From contig CAXXYG010000029.1 in the NCBI GenBank assembly GCA_963666575.2, forward strand, positions 78,309 through 142,308: DNA of 64,000 nt, written 5' to 3'. The stretch is from JABMQB01 sp963666575. Its GTDB lineage: Bacteria; Bacteroidota; Bacteroidia; Bacteroidales; Prolixibacteraceae. Shown here one piece after another: positions 16,457 through 26,106 of the stretch (its first letter is position 1; the number at the start of each line of letters is the position of its first letter). Under the pieces are notes generated by a model. The model was not told the origin of the DNA and made no database searches. It saw only the letters and a program-made list of their open reading frames with translations. A program made the translations under genes and the position numbers.

Positions 16457-18481
16457 ATGAAGAGATTTAAATTATTTTTGGTTTTGGCAATCATTATTGT
16501 GCTGGGATTGTTAATTTATTTCCCGGGAGGAAAATGGGCTCGGGCTCATGTTAACTCAAAAACAGCGGTCGATGACCATCCGCTGCTTTGCACTTCGTGC
16601 CATTTGAGTACTCAAACTGAAGGGTTTCTTTACAAAATGATCAATGAAGATTATTATTCGCCTTTTAATATTGCAGTTTCGAACGATGGTGCCCGGTTAT
16701 ATGTAGTTGCTCAGGATGCCGATGAATTGATGGTAATTGATGCAGAGAAGAACGAAGTGTTAAATCATATAAAAGTAGGGATTCACCCACATAGTATCGT
16801 TCTTTCAAATAACGGTAAATTTGGCTATGTAAGCAATCAATGGTCCGATAATGTATCAGTAATTAATCTGGATATTTTAACTGTAACCGACACATTAAAA
16901 ACAGGCAATGGCCCATCCGGGCTTTCTTTAAGCAATGATGGTAAGTTTTTATATGCTGTAAATACATTTAGTTCCGACCTGTCAGTGATCGACCTTTCTA
17001 CCAATGAAGAAATAAAAAGATTGCCTGTGGGTAAAGACCCTACCGGAATTGCTTTATCTCCCAATGGGGAGAAACTTTACGTTACTTCCAGAAGAGGAAA
17101 TATTGTCCCTTATGGTGAACCTTTGGTGAGCGATGTTGCCGAAGTAAGTACTCATAATCAGAGGGTGTCAAGGATATTAGGTATCGAAGCGGCATACATG
17201 ATGGAAAATATAACCTTTACACCCAAAGGTGATTTGGCCCTGATGGCTTTAATCCGGCCCAAAAACCTCATACCTACTGTGCAGGTTGAAGGAGGTTGGA
17301 TGATGAACCATGGAATTGGAATAATAGAACAAACAGGCGAAGGACGTGTAATACAGTTGTTATTGGATGAACCTAATGCTTATTATTCCGACCCTTTTGA
17401 TATTGCGATTACACCCGATGGAAAAAAAGCGTTTGTTTCGAGTGCCGGTGTCGATTGTATTTCAGTTATTGCTATTGATTCGCTCAGGGCAATTATATCC
17501 GAATCATCTGATGAAGTACTTGCATTATCTTCAAATAATCTGGGTATTAGTAGCCGGTATGTTATAAAACGAATTCCAACGGGTAATAACCCTAAAGGTA
17601 TTGCCCTCTCGCCTGATGGTACTAAATTATACGTTGCAGAACATCTCAACGACAAGATTGGGGTCATTAATACAGAAAATCTTGAGTTATTGGAATCAAT
17701 TGACCTTGAAGGGCCTAAACGAATTTCTGTTGCCCGGAAGGGGAAAAGAATATTTAGTAACGCAGGTGGTACTTTTCAGAATCAATATGCCTGTTATACC
17801 TGCCACCCCGATTCGCATGAAGATGGATTGGTTTACAATATGGCCTCAAAAGATATGGGCAGGAATGTAACAAATACACAATCGTTAAGGGAAATCAAAG
17901 GTACTGAGCCATTTAAATGGAACGGGAAAAATCAAACTGTTTACAAACAAGATGGTATGCGTTTTTCAACAGTTTTGACCCGTACTGAACAGTTTAGTTA
18001 TCCCGACCTTGATGCACTGGTAGCTTATATTCTTACAGGTATCAAGTACCCTCCTAATCTAATGAACAATCCTAATGGTGAATTAACCGATGCTCAGTTA
18101 CGGGGTAAGGAAATATTTGAAAGGAGTGTTGATAATTTTGGCAACCCTATTGAAGAAAATAACCGGTGCATCACTTGCCATCCGCCTCCAAATTATTCTA
18201 ACTTTGAAATGGTTGATGTTAGTACGCTGGCTGAAACAGATGATTCCATGTTATTTGACACACCTCACCTTAATGATATTTATGCTTCGGCCCCTTATTT
18301 ACATGATGGAAGGGCCGAAACATTAGAAGAGATTTGGACAATTTATGGTACCGATGATAAACATGGGTACGTAAATGATATGACAAAAATGCAATTGAAT
18401 GATTTGGTTGCTTACCTTAAATCGTTAAGAGGAGCGGGATACGACAAACGCGATTTAAACATTCAACAAGCCTCATTTTAA
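16457..18481 (+). CDS. YVTN beta-propeller fused to a CcP/MauG-like tri-haem domain
   Basis: A 674-residue protein with an N-terminal membrane anchor or signal (residues 5-23). It has three CxxCH haem sites: CTSCH (about 46), CYTCH (about 447) and CITCH (about 572). Between the first two is a YVTN-type propeller (repeats such as IKVGIHPHSIVLSNNGKFGY and GKDPTGIALSPNGEKLYV). The C terminus has SAPYLHDGRAETLEEIW, typical of di-haem cytochrome c peroxidase/MauG domains. Such fusions move electrons to or from a periplasmic partner. YVTN proteins also accompany PQQ-dependent dehydrogenases, but no PQQ enzyme is in this window. It follows the HzsA-like gene by 2 bases. Confidence 0.88.
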   Translation: MKRFKLFLVLAIIIVLGLLIYFPGGKWARAHVNSKTAVDDHPLLCTSCHLSTQTEGFLYKMINEDYYSPFNIAVSNDGARLYVVAQDADELMVIDAEKNEVLNHIKVGIHPHSIVLSNNGKFGYVSNQWSDNVSVINLDILTVTDTLKTGNGPSGLSLSNDGKFLYAVNTFSSDLSVIDLSTNEEIKRLPVGKDPTGIALSPNGEKLYVTSRRGNIVPYGEPLVSDVAEVSTHNQRVSRILGIEAAYMMENITFTPKGDLALMALIRPKNLIPTVQVEGGWMMNHGIGIIEQTGEGRVIQLLLDEPNAYYSDPFDIAITPDGKKAFVSSAGVDCISVIAIDSLRAIISESSDEVLALSSNNLGISSRYVIKRIPTGNNPKGIALSPDGTKLYVAEHLNDKIGVINTENLELLESIDLEGPKRISVARKGKRIFSNAGGTFQNQYACYTCHPDSHEDGLVYNMASKDMGRNVTNTQSLREIKGTEPFKWNGKNQTVYKQDGMRFSTVLTRTEQFSYPDLDALVAYILTGIKYPPNLMNNPNGELTDAQLRGKEIFERSVDNFGNPIEENNRCITCHPPPNYSNFEMVDVSTLAETDDSMLFDTPHLNDIYASAPYLHDGRAETLEEIWTIYGTDDKHGYVNDMTKMQLNDLVAYLKSLRGAGYDKRDLNIQQASF

Positions 18482-18490
18482 ATTTATTAA

Positions 18491-19687
18491 ATGCCTGATA
18501 TCATGTTAAAAAAAGACAAAATAAAATTTTCAAATATACTAGTAATAGTAGTTGTTATATTAGGAATAGCCTCGTTTGGATTCACAAATAGTAAAGAAAA
18601 CCGTTCAAAAACTGTTTCTTTGGAAACCAATTCGGTGTTAAAAGCTGAGACTTCCTCAGTAATAAATAAAAGCAGTATTAATGCTGATGCAACTCCAATG
18701 CCGGTGTATGGTAATTGGAAAAATTTTACATCAGCTGATGGATTGCCAGGAGATAAAACCTATTGTGTACGAATCGATGGAGAACGAGTTTTAGTAGGCA
18801 CACATGAAGGACTGGCTGTTTACGAACAGGGGAAATGGAAAACTTATACAACCGAAGATGGATTAGCGCATAATGGCGTATTATCTATCGATGTAAGTGA
18901 GTTAACCGGAGAAGTATGGTTGGGTACAATGGGTGGTTTGTCCCGTTGGTCGGGTGGACGTTTCGAGAATTTCACCCAAATGAATAGTGGTATGCCCAAC
19001 GATTTAATATATTCTGTAATTTGTGACGGGAAAGATGTATGGGTTGCCACAGGTGGTGGCGCAGGCCAATACGATACTTACGCTAAACGGTGGGAAATTT
19101 TTACCGAACAAAATGCACCTATGCACGAACCATGGACCTATGGTGTAAGTGCCGGTGATGGAAAAGTATTTATTGCAGCATGGGGCGGAGGTGTTGTGGA
19201 ATACACTAAAAAAACAAAAAAATTCAGGGACTATGTCGATCCTGACGGGAATATGGAAATTGACCTTTTTCCAGACGATGGAGTAGTGCATGATATCACA
19301 ACCGGTACTTCATGGTCAGAAGGTTATTTATGGGTAGCAACTTATTTTGGGTTGAGCCGATATGATGGAGTAAAATGGAAAGGTTATTTCGACCATGATA
19401 GTGGTTTAGCCAGTAATTTTATCAATTTCATAAAAGCAGTTGGCAAGGTTGCCTTTATTTGTACTGATAAGGGACTGAGTAGTACCGATGGTACTAACTG
19501 GGTTACATACACTAAAAATGAAACTTCCGTAAATGGAAAAGCAACCATTATTAGTGGCGATAAAAAATCAGAGGTAGTTTTGTCTCCTTCGTTGTCTCAT
19601 AATTTTATTATTGGTGTCGATGCAAAGGATGATGTAATTTGGGTAGCCACTTCAAAAGGATTAAGCAGAGGTGAATTGTTGAAATAA
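18491..19687 (+). CDS. Exported propeller protein with Reg_prop (two-component-regulator-like) repeats
   Basis: 398 residues with an N-terminal hydrophobic anchor (about residues 14-32). An ATG 12 bases further in is an equally good start. The rest is a propeller built from Reg_prop-type repeats: NFTSADGLPGDKTYCVRIDG, GTHEGLAVYEQGKWKTYTTE, LGTMGGLSRWSGGRFENFT, VATYFGLSRYDGVKWKGYF, VATSKGLSRG. In hybrid two-component sensors these repeats form the periplasmic sensing part. Here there is no transmembrane helix after the propeller and no kinase, so the domain stands alone as a periplasmic protein. It is 9 bases after the tri-haem gene and 34 before a substrate-binding protein, suggesting a binding or sensing role. 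Confidence 0.83.
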   Translation: MPDIMLKKDKIKFSNILVIVVVILGIASFGFTNSKENRSKTVSLETNSVLKAETSSVINKSSINADATPMPVYGNWKNFTSADGLPGDKTYCVRIDGERVLVGTHEGLAVYEQGKWKTYTTEDGLAHNGVLSIDVSELTGEVWLGTMGGLSRWSGGRFENFTQMNSGMPNDLIYSVICDGKDVWVATGGGAGQYDTYAKRWEIFTEQNAPMHEPWTYGVSAGDGKVFIAAWGGGVVEYTKKTKKFRDYVDPDGNMEIDLFPDDGVVHDITTGTSWSEGYLWVATYFGLSRYDGVKWKGYFDHDSGLASNFINFIKAVGKVAFICTDKGLSSTDGTNWVTYTKNETSVNGKATIISGDKKSEVVLSPSLSHNFIIGVDAKDDVIWVATSKGLSRGELLK

Positions 19688-19721
19688 AAAAAAATGTTTA
19701 TCAAACTTAAACGAATATAAA

Positions 19722-21035
19722 ATGAAGAAACTGAATTGTTGGGGAGTAGTAATTTTATTCCTGATTGTAATGTTTCCGCATAGGGATGTAACTGCACAGG
19801 ATAAAAAACCGATGTATGGAAATACCCCTGACCACGTATTTCCTTATAATAATTTTCAGAAAGCTTATAAATACCATTTTATCGAACCCATAGAATTTTA
19901 TGGTGCTGGCCGCGAAAAACAGGCACCTAAAGGACTTGAAGAAGTTCGCATCGGATTTCTTGGGCCATTGGAGGGGTCTCCAATTGTACCACTTGGTAAA
20001 CAGATGCTAAATGGTGCTATCCTGGCCCTTGAAGAGGCTAACAATAAGGGAGGTTACAACGGAATTCCTTATAAACTTATGGTACATAACGATGTTGGAT
20101 TATGGGGAGCTGCAGCCAACGAAGTTGTAAAAATGGATGATGAAAAGGTGTGGGCCTGGTTGGGTTCAATCGACGATATTGTCTCACATGTTGCTTTGCG
20201 TGCTACCTTAAAAATGGAGATGATGATGGTTTGCACCGGCGACCCTGATCCTACTTTTACCGAAACAAATATTCCCTGGGTAATACGTGTTATTAGTGAT
20301 GACCGCCAAAGTGGTTATGCCCTTGCCAATTATATTTTTGAAACAAAAGGCCATGACCGAGTAGCTGTTATCCGAACCGGGAGTAGGTACGGACGAGTCG
20401 GTGTTATGGAATACTCTGGTGTAGCTGTCAGGCTGGGGCACCCAATGATGATGGAAGAACGGTTTGCCGATGGTGAAACTGATTTTACTATGCAACTTGA
20501 GAATATAAAAAAAACGTCTCCCGATGCTATACTTATCTGGGGAAATGCCAAAGAATCAGCACTTATTGTAAATCAAATCAGGGAAATGGGAATGTCTCAA
20601 CCTATTTTTGGTTCTGACAGGATGGTTTCAAATGAGTTCCTCGATATTGCAGGAAAAAATGCTGAAGGAATTGTTACCACTTGCCAGTATAATCCTACAG
20701 CTGATATTCCGGCGTTAAAAGATTTCCAGGCTAATTATGCCAAACGATTTGGATTGGAACCTGACGTATTTGCTGCACATGCTTACGACGGTATGAACCT
20801 GATAATTGAGTCCATTCGGAAAGCAGGACTTAATCGGGTACTTATCCGTGATGTTCTTACCGATTTAAAAACCTTCCAGAATTACCCTGGGATTACAGGT
20901 AAAATTGTTTTTGATGGCAGCTGGAATGATATTGGCGAAATATGGATGGCTGAAGTTAAAAATGGCAAATTCGAATTTTCTCCAAGTAAACCAATGAAAG
21001 AACGTGGTCATTCAGGAAGAATGGTAGGCTATTAG
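19722..21035 (+). CDS. ABC-type substrate-binding protein (Peripla_BP_6), orphan
   Basis: A 437-residue periplasmic protein with a signal peptide (cleavage near VTAQ). A type I periplasmic-binding fold of the Leu/Ile/Val family follows: VRIGFLGPLEGSPIVPLGKQ, AILALEEANNKGGYNGIPY, WAWLGSIDDIVSHVA, HDRVAVIRTGSRYGRVG, VFAAHAYDGMNLIIESI. There is an extra N-terminal stretch of about 60 residues before the fold. No permease or ATPase gene is present anywhere near, so it may act as a sensor or as a binding partner of the neighbouring redox proteins. Orphan proteins of this fold also occur in PQQ-alcohol-dehydrogenase clusters. Confidence 0.88.
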   Translation: MKKLNCWGVVILFLIVMFPHRDVTAQDKKPMYGNTPDHVFPYNNFQKAYKYHFIEPIEFYGAGREKQAPKGLEEVRIGFLGPLEGSPIVPLGKQMLNGAILALEEANNKGGYNGIPYKLMVHNDVGLWGAAANEVVKMDDEKVWAWLGSIDDIVSHVALRATLKMEMMMVCTGDPDPTFTETNIPWVIRVISDDRQSGYALANYIFETKGHDRVAVIRTGSRYGRVGVMEYSGVAVRLGHPMMMEERFADGETDFTMQLENIKKTSPDAILIWGNAKESALIVNQIREMGMSQPIFGSDRMVSNEFLDIAGKNAEGIVTTCQYNPTADIPALKDFQANYAKRFGLEPDVFAAHAYDGMNLIIESIRKAGLNRVLIRDVLTDLKTFQNYPGITGKIVFDGSWNDIGEIWMAEVKNGKFEFSPSKPMKERGHSGRMVGY

Positions 21036-21092
21036 AAATAAATATGTTTAGTGAATCAAGGATTGATTTTTAAAATCACTTGCTTCCTGTTG

Positions 21093-21146
21093 GTAAGATT
21101 GAATCTTTTCCAAAGTTTTGAAACTTTGAAAAGTTAACCATCTTAC
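21093..21146 (+). ncRNA. Extended stem-loop between the two substrate-binding-protein genes
   Basis: GTAAGAT (21093-21099) pairs with ATCTTAC (21140-21146). Inside that, CTTTTC-AAAGTTT pairs with AAACTTT-GAAAAG with one bulged C. There is no T-run after it, so it is not a standard terminator. It lies in a 245-base gap in an otherwise tight gene string and may set the ratio of upstream to downstream mRNA. Confidence 0.5.
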
Positions 21147-21280
21147 TTATATGATTATGTTTCAATCCATGAGTCACGTAAGTTATTGTTTTAAAATTAG
21201 TTTTAGGAGAATAGTTTGTTGGAAGTTGGGAATATGAACTAAAACCAGCAGGTGTAGGTTCAATAAAGTTTTGAGGGTTT

Positions 21281-22405
21281 ATGCAATTAAGGAATACGAT
21301 ACATTCGATTTCTATCTTAATATTTCTGGTAATCTTAACAAGTAGCGAAGTTTTTGCCTTTCCAAATCAGGAAGGCAATAACGAACCAATAAAAATTGGA
21401 TTTCTAATTTCAACCAATAACTCGGTTGAAGCCAGGTATGCTGCTGAAATGGCTGTTCAGGAAGCAAACAAAAAAAGTGGGAAAAATGGGCCAAAATTTG
21501 AATTAATAACCCGCTCAATGGAAGGGCCCTGGGGAACAGGTTCAAAAGAAACTGTTAATTTAGTTTTTAATGAAAAGGTTTGGGCCATCGTTGGATCTCA
21601 CGATGGCAGGAATGCCCACCTGGTAGAACAGGTTATTGCCAAAACTCACATCGTTTTTATTTCGGCATGGGCTACTGATCCAACACTTTCACAAGCTTTT
21701 GTCCCTTGGTATTTCAGCAACGTACCGAATAATAACCAACAAGCATCGTTGTTTTGTAATGAAATTTACAACCGTCAAAAGCTAAAAAAAGTAGTGACTC
21801 TTTCGGATAACGAATATGATTCGGAAATGGCACTAAAGTGTTTTCTTAATGAAATAAAAGCAACAAATAATCCTGATCCAACACAACTTTTTTATGATAT
21901 CAGAAACCCGGATTGTAGTAACCTCGTTAATCAGATAATAGAAACCAATTGTGAGGCCGTTGTATTATTTGGTAAACCTGCAGCTTCAGTTGAATTAATA
22001 AAAAAAATGCGTCAGGAAAAAATGAAACAACAGGTTTTTGGGGCATTGTCGGTTGTGGGAGAGGATTCTAAAAATCATTTTAAATTAACTGATTACGAGG
22101 ATGTAGTTCTACTAAATACCGGGTTTTGGCTAAATCCTGATGGAATTGTTTTTAGTAAGAAGTTTAAAAACAAATACGGTTGGATTCCTGGTGCAGTTGC
22201 TGCTTATGCATACGATGGAATAAATTTAGCTGTTGAAGCGATCAAAAAATCGGGTTTTAACCGCGAATTAGTTAAACAAACAATGTTTGATTTGCATTAT
22301 GAAGGTGTAACAGGTAATGTCCGATTTGATAAAAATGGTAACAGGAGTGAGTTGAATGGAGTGGTGATTATTAAAAATGGTATACCTGTTCCCATTAAAA
22401 AATAA
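21281..22405 (+). CDS. Second orphan ABC-type substrate-binding protein (Peripla_BP_6)
   Basis: 374 residues with a signal peptide (ILTSSEVFAFP region) and the same type I binding fold as the protein at 19722: IKIGFLISTNNSVEARYAAE, VQEANKKSGKNGPKFELI, VWAIVGSHDGRNAHLVEQ, AVAAYAYDGINLAVEAIKKS, VTGNVRFDKNGNR. The two look like distant paralogues. This one lacks the N-terminal extension. No ABC permease or ATPase accompanies it. A 245-base gap with a stable hairpin separates it from its paralogue, so it may have a different expression level. Confidence 0.86.
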   Translation: MQLRNTIHSISILIFLVILTSSEVFAFPNQEGNNEPIKIGFLISTNNSVEARYAAEMAVQEANKKSGKNGPKFELITRSMEGPWGTGSKETVNLVFNEKVWAIVGSHDGRNAHLVEQVIAKTHIVFISAWATDPTLSQAFVPWYFSNVPNNNQQASLFCNEIYNRQKLKKVVTLSDNEYDSEMALKCFLNEIKATNNPDPTQLFYDIRNPDCSNLVNQIIETNCEAVVLFGKPAASVELIKKMRQEKMKQQVFGALSVVGEDSKNHFKLTDYEDVVLLNTGFWLNPDGIVFSKKFKNKYGWIPGAVAAYAYDGINLAVEAIKKSGFNRELVKQTMFDLHYEGVTGNVRFDKNGNRSELNGVVIIKNGIPVPIKK

Positions 22406-22549
22406 TAAACACAATGTGCTGTAAATTTGTTAATTTTGAGGCCTATATAAAGGATTGCCAAAAAATTGTATTGATAGATGATAACCAATAAAACCTGCAT
22501 AAAAGTGTGTGGTTTAAAAGGTTATCTTATAAACAGACAATCAGAAAAT

Positions 22550-25500
22550 ATGAAAAATAGTTATATCGTAATTATTATAGTTCTTATGTTTTTATCATTT
22601 GGTGGGTGCAAGCAATCACCAAAAGATGCCCAACAAGAAGCTATTAAACTAATGACTTCCCAAACTATGGGGCTTGCATATCTTGAAGAATTTAAACTTG
22701 AAGAAGCTGAAAGTGAGTTTTTGAAGTATATAAAACTGGCGCCTGAAAGTAAAACAGGGTATGCAAATTTAGGATTGGCTTATTTGCGTATGGGTAGATA
22801 TCCCGAAGCAGAAACTAATCTTTTAAAAGCCATTGAAATTGATTCAAATGACGCAGACATCCGATTGCTTTTAGCAACTATTTATGAAATGAATGATCAA
22901 AGGGAAAAAGCTATTTCGGTGCTGAATGAGGCATTAACAATAGCTCCCGGGCACGTTAAAGTACTTTATAACCTTTCCGAATTATATACAGTCGCTCCTA
23001 ATGCTGAATCGCAGAAAAAACGTAAGGATTGTATTGTTCAGCTTGTTGAACAAGCTCCTGAGAATTTTGTGCCGCAATTAAATTTAATCGAAATATATAT
23101 TCAGAACGGCGAAGCCGATAATGCCATTAAACAGTTGGAAATAATTCAGAAACAATTTCCTGAATTTCCAAAAGAAGCCATCGATTTTTATAAAAAGGCA
23201 CTCGATTTTTTGAGGAAAGATGATACAGAAAACGCGGCAATACAATTTGCTATTTTTCACAACTATATAAAAGTTACTTCTCCCTATCAGGCTGGTATAA
23301 TGGATTTAAAAGGGCCCGGTGGTTCTTTGATTGGTTTCCCCATTATAACGTTCGACACCAAATCATCATCACAAGTTGTCGAAGGTAAATCACTTCTCGA
23401 TGTAATAAAATTTGCCGAAGTATCGGAATCAGCAAAATTAATAACTGGTGCTGTTTTTGATAAGGAGACAAGCAATAAAATCCAAAATGCAACACATGTT
23501 GTAGCAGGTGATTATGATGGAGATCTTGATATAGATATTTACATCGGAAGTTACGATCCGGCTACTTCGTCTTACAAACATTTTTTGTTTAATAATGAAA
23601 TGGGGCGGTTTAAAGATGTGGCAAACGACGTAGGAATAAACCATACAGGAAAAGAACATTCGGCCATTTTTGCCGATTACGATAATGATGGTTTTCTCGA
23701 CCTCTATATAGTTAGGGAAGAGGGTGATTTATTATACCAAAATGCTGGCAAAGGTGTTTTTAAGGATGTTACTGATGATGCTAAAATAGGCAGTAGGACA
23801 GGTGCTAATAAGGTATTGTTTTTAGACCTTGATCACGATGGAGACCTTGATTTATTTGAAGCACGTAACAATTCAGACCTGGTGTTCAGGAATAATGGTG
23901 ACGGTACTTTTACTGAGCAGGCTGAAAAAATGGGGCTTGCAGGAAATGGATCAAATACATATGATGCTGCACTTGGCGATTTTGACGACGACGACGACAT
24001 TGACCTTATTGTTGTGAATGAATCAGGAGCTGTTTTATACTCAAATCAGCGGCAAGGAGTTTTTAAAGATATTACTTTAACATGTGGACTGGATATTGTT
24101 AAAGGGGCCACTTCGGTAGATGTAGCTGATTATAATAACGATGGATTTCTGGATCTGTTTTTTACATCAGCAAGTGGAGGAACAACCGGATTGTTTCCTA
24201 ATCAGGGCGATGGAATTTTTGATTTACAGGGAAACAGCAATGAATTATTTGCTGCTCTTTATGATATAAAATCATACGATGCCCGGTTTTTTGATTTTGA
24301 CAACGATGGATTTTTGGATATCCTCATTGCAGGAGAATCAGAAGTAAGTGGCGAAAGTGGTATTCTTCTTTACCATAACGACGGAATTGAGAAATATGTT
24401 AATGTTTCTCATTTAATTCCCAAAGAATACAAATCGGGAAGGCAGATAAGTTTGTTTGATTACAATAATGATGGCGACCTTGATATTTTATTGGCTGGTA
24501 ACAATCCTGTCCTCTTATTTCGAAATGATGGAGGAAGTTTAAACCATTATGTCAATATAAAATTGACGGGCTTACGAGCAGGAAGTGCAAAAAATAATCA
24601 TTTTGGTATTGGGGCAAAAGTCGAAATTCGTAGTGGCGACCTTTATCAAACAATGGTTGTAAGTGAACCAAGTGTTTATTTTGGAATTGGGCACCGCAAT
24701 GCCGTCGATGTTGTCCGCATAACATGGACCAACGGAGTACCTCAGAATGTATTTAGGCCGGGTGCCGATCAAGCATTAATTGAAGCGCAAACGCTTAAAG
24801 GATCGTGTCCGTTTTTGTATACTTGGAATGGTGAAAAGTATGTGTTTGTGAAGGATATTACATGGCGAAGTGCATTAGGCATGCCCCTTGGAATTATGGG
24901 CGGTAACACAAAGTATGCATTTGCCGATGCTTCCGACGATTATATTAAAATACCAGGCGAATTATTAAAACCTCAAAATGGTAAATATTCAATTCAGGTA
25001 ACTTCCGAACTGTGGGAGACAATTTATATGGATAAAATTGAATTGGCCGTTGTTGACCATCCCGATTCAGTTGATATTTTTGTTCCTGAACAGTTTACAC
25101 CTCCACCGTTCCCTGGATTTAAGCTGTATCAGGTTTCTGATAAAATTATTCCGGTTGCTGCCGAAGATGAAAAGGGTAACAATGTCCTCTCCTTTATTAC
25201 TGAAGACGATAACAAATATTTGTCGGGATTTAATCCTGAAAAATACCAGGGAGTAACTGAAATGCACAGTCTTATTCTTGATCCGGGCCAGGTTGATCAA
25301 AATAATTTATTTCTGTTTTTGAATGGATGGATTTTCCCAACCGATGCCAGTATTAATGTAGCTCTTTCACAGTCAGAAGCACTAAAAGTTGTGTCTCCGG
25401 TAATTCAGGTAATGAATAAAAATGGAAATTGGGAAACAGTACTTAATAATGTTGGTTTCCCGATGGGGAAAGATAAAACTGTTATCGCTGAGCTTTCAGG

Positions 25501-26104
25501 AAAATTCCTTACGAGTGACAACCGGATTAGGATTTTGACCAATATGGAGATATACTGGGATCAGATTTTCTTTTCTAATGGAAATTCAAACGCCCCGGTT
25601 GTTTCTACTGTTTTATATCCCGAAATGGCCGATATTCATTACCGTGGATTCTCACGTACATATAGAAAAGGTGGCCGTTATGGGCCGCACTGGTTTGATT
25701 ATTACGATGTAGATGAAAATGTCAAATGGCGCGATTTAACAGGTAATTATACCCGTTATGGCGATGTGGTGCCATTGCTGCAAGAGTCGGATAACAAATA
25801 CATTATTTCGAATGCGGGCGATGAAACATCCATAACTTTTAACACCGATAAATTACCTGAATTACAGGAAGGATGGAAAAGAGATTTTCTGATTCGTAGT
25901 GTTGGTTGGGTAAAAGATGGTGATATTAATACTGCCATGGGCAATACTGTTATGCCACTTCCTTTTCACGGAATGTCAAGTTACCCGCCATCTGAAACAG
26001 ATGTATACCCGCAAAATTCAGATCTTAACAAATACATTCAGGAATACAATACCCGAATTGTGACCATGGATGATTACCGGAACGCAATAAAAAACAGGAA
26101 TTAG
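22550..26104 (+). CDS. Giant TPR, FG-GAP propeller, ASPIC lipoprotein with a conserved C-terminal module
   Basis: About 1184 residues from the ATG at 22550. An upstream ATG at 22478 would put 24 residues before the signal. The lipobox is LSFGGC. Domains in order: TPR repeats (about 35-225, for example SKTGYANLGLAYLRMGRYPE), seven calcium-loop propeller repeats (about 320-660, such as DYDNDGFLDLYIV and DYNNDGDLDILLA), ASPIC/UnbV (about 665-735), and a large module of about 440 residues (CPFLYTWNGEKYVF, WRSALGMPLGIMGG, SELWETIYMDKIEL, RGGRYGPHWFDYYD-like text, GNTVMPLPFHGMSSYPPS). I recall similar C-terminal modules in proteins from Acidobacteria, but no function is assigned. It is probably a periplasmic scaffold. 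The next gene starts two bases after its stop. Confidence 0.85.
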   Translation: MKNSYIVIIIVLMFLSFGGCKQSPKDAQQEAIKLMTSQTMGLAYLEEFKLEEAESEFLKYIKLAPESKTGYANLGLAYLRMGRYPEAETNLLKAIEIDSNDADIRLLLATIYEMNDQREKAISVLNEALTIAPGHVKVLYNLSELYTVAPNAESQKKRKDCIVQLVEQAPENFVPQLNLIEIYIQNGEADNAIKQLEIIQKQFPEFPKEAIDFYKKALDFLRKDDTENAAIQFAIFHNYIKVTSPYQAGIMDLKGPGGSLIGFPIITFDTKSSSQVVEGKSLLDVIKFAEVSESAKLITGAVFDKETSNKIQNATHVVAGDYDGDLDIDIYIGSYDPATSSYKHFLFNNEMGRFKDVANDVGINHTGKEHSAIFADYDNDGFLDLYIVREEGDLLYQNAGKGVFKDVTDDAKIGSRTGANKVLFLDLDHDGDLDLFEARNNSDLVFRNNGDGTFTEQAEKMGLAGNGSNTYDAALGDFDDDDDIDLIVVNESGAVLYSNQRQGVFKDITLTCGLDIVKGATSVDVADYNNDGFLDLFFTSASGGTTGLFPNQGDGIFDLQGNSNELFAALYDIKSYDARFFDFDNDGFLDILIAGESEVSGESGILLYHNDGIEKYVNVSHLIPKEYKSGRQISLFDYNNDGDLDILLAGNNPVLLFRNDGGSLNHYVNIKLTGLRAGSAKNNHFGIGAKVEIRSGDLYQTMVVSEPSVYFGIGHRNAVDVVRITWTNGVPQNVFRPGADQALIEAQTLKGSCPFLYTWNGEKYVFVKDITWRSALGMPLGIMGGNTKYAFADASDDYIKIPGELLKPQNGKYSIQVTSELWETIYMDKIELAVVDHPDSVDIFVPEQFTPPPFPGFKLYQVSDKIIPVAAEDEKGNNVLSFITEDDNKYLSGFNPEKYQGVTEMHSLILDPGQVDQNNLFLFLNGWIFPTDASINVALSQSEALKVVSPVIQVMNKNGNWETVLNNVGFPMGKDKTVIAELSGKFLTSDNRIRILTNMEIYWDQIFFSNGNSNAPVVSTVLYPEMADIHYRGFSRTYRKGGRYGPHWFDYYDVDENVKWRDLTGNYTRYGDVVPLLQESDNKYIISNAGDETSITFNTDKLPELQEGWKRDFLIRSVGWVKDGDINTAMGNTVMPLPFHGMSSYPPSETDVYPQNSDLNKYIQEYNTRIVTMDDYRNAIKNRN

Positions 26105-26106
26105 TG

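Noticed and set aside
19722..22405. A complete ABC importer encoded by the two binding-protein genes and neighbours
   Set aside because: No permease or ATPase gene is present in the cluster.
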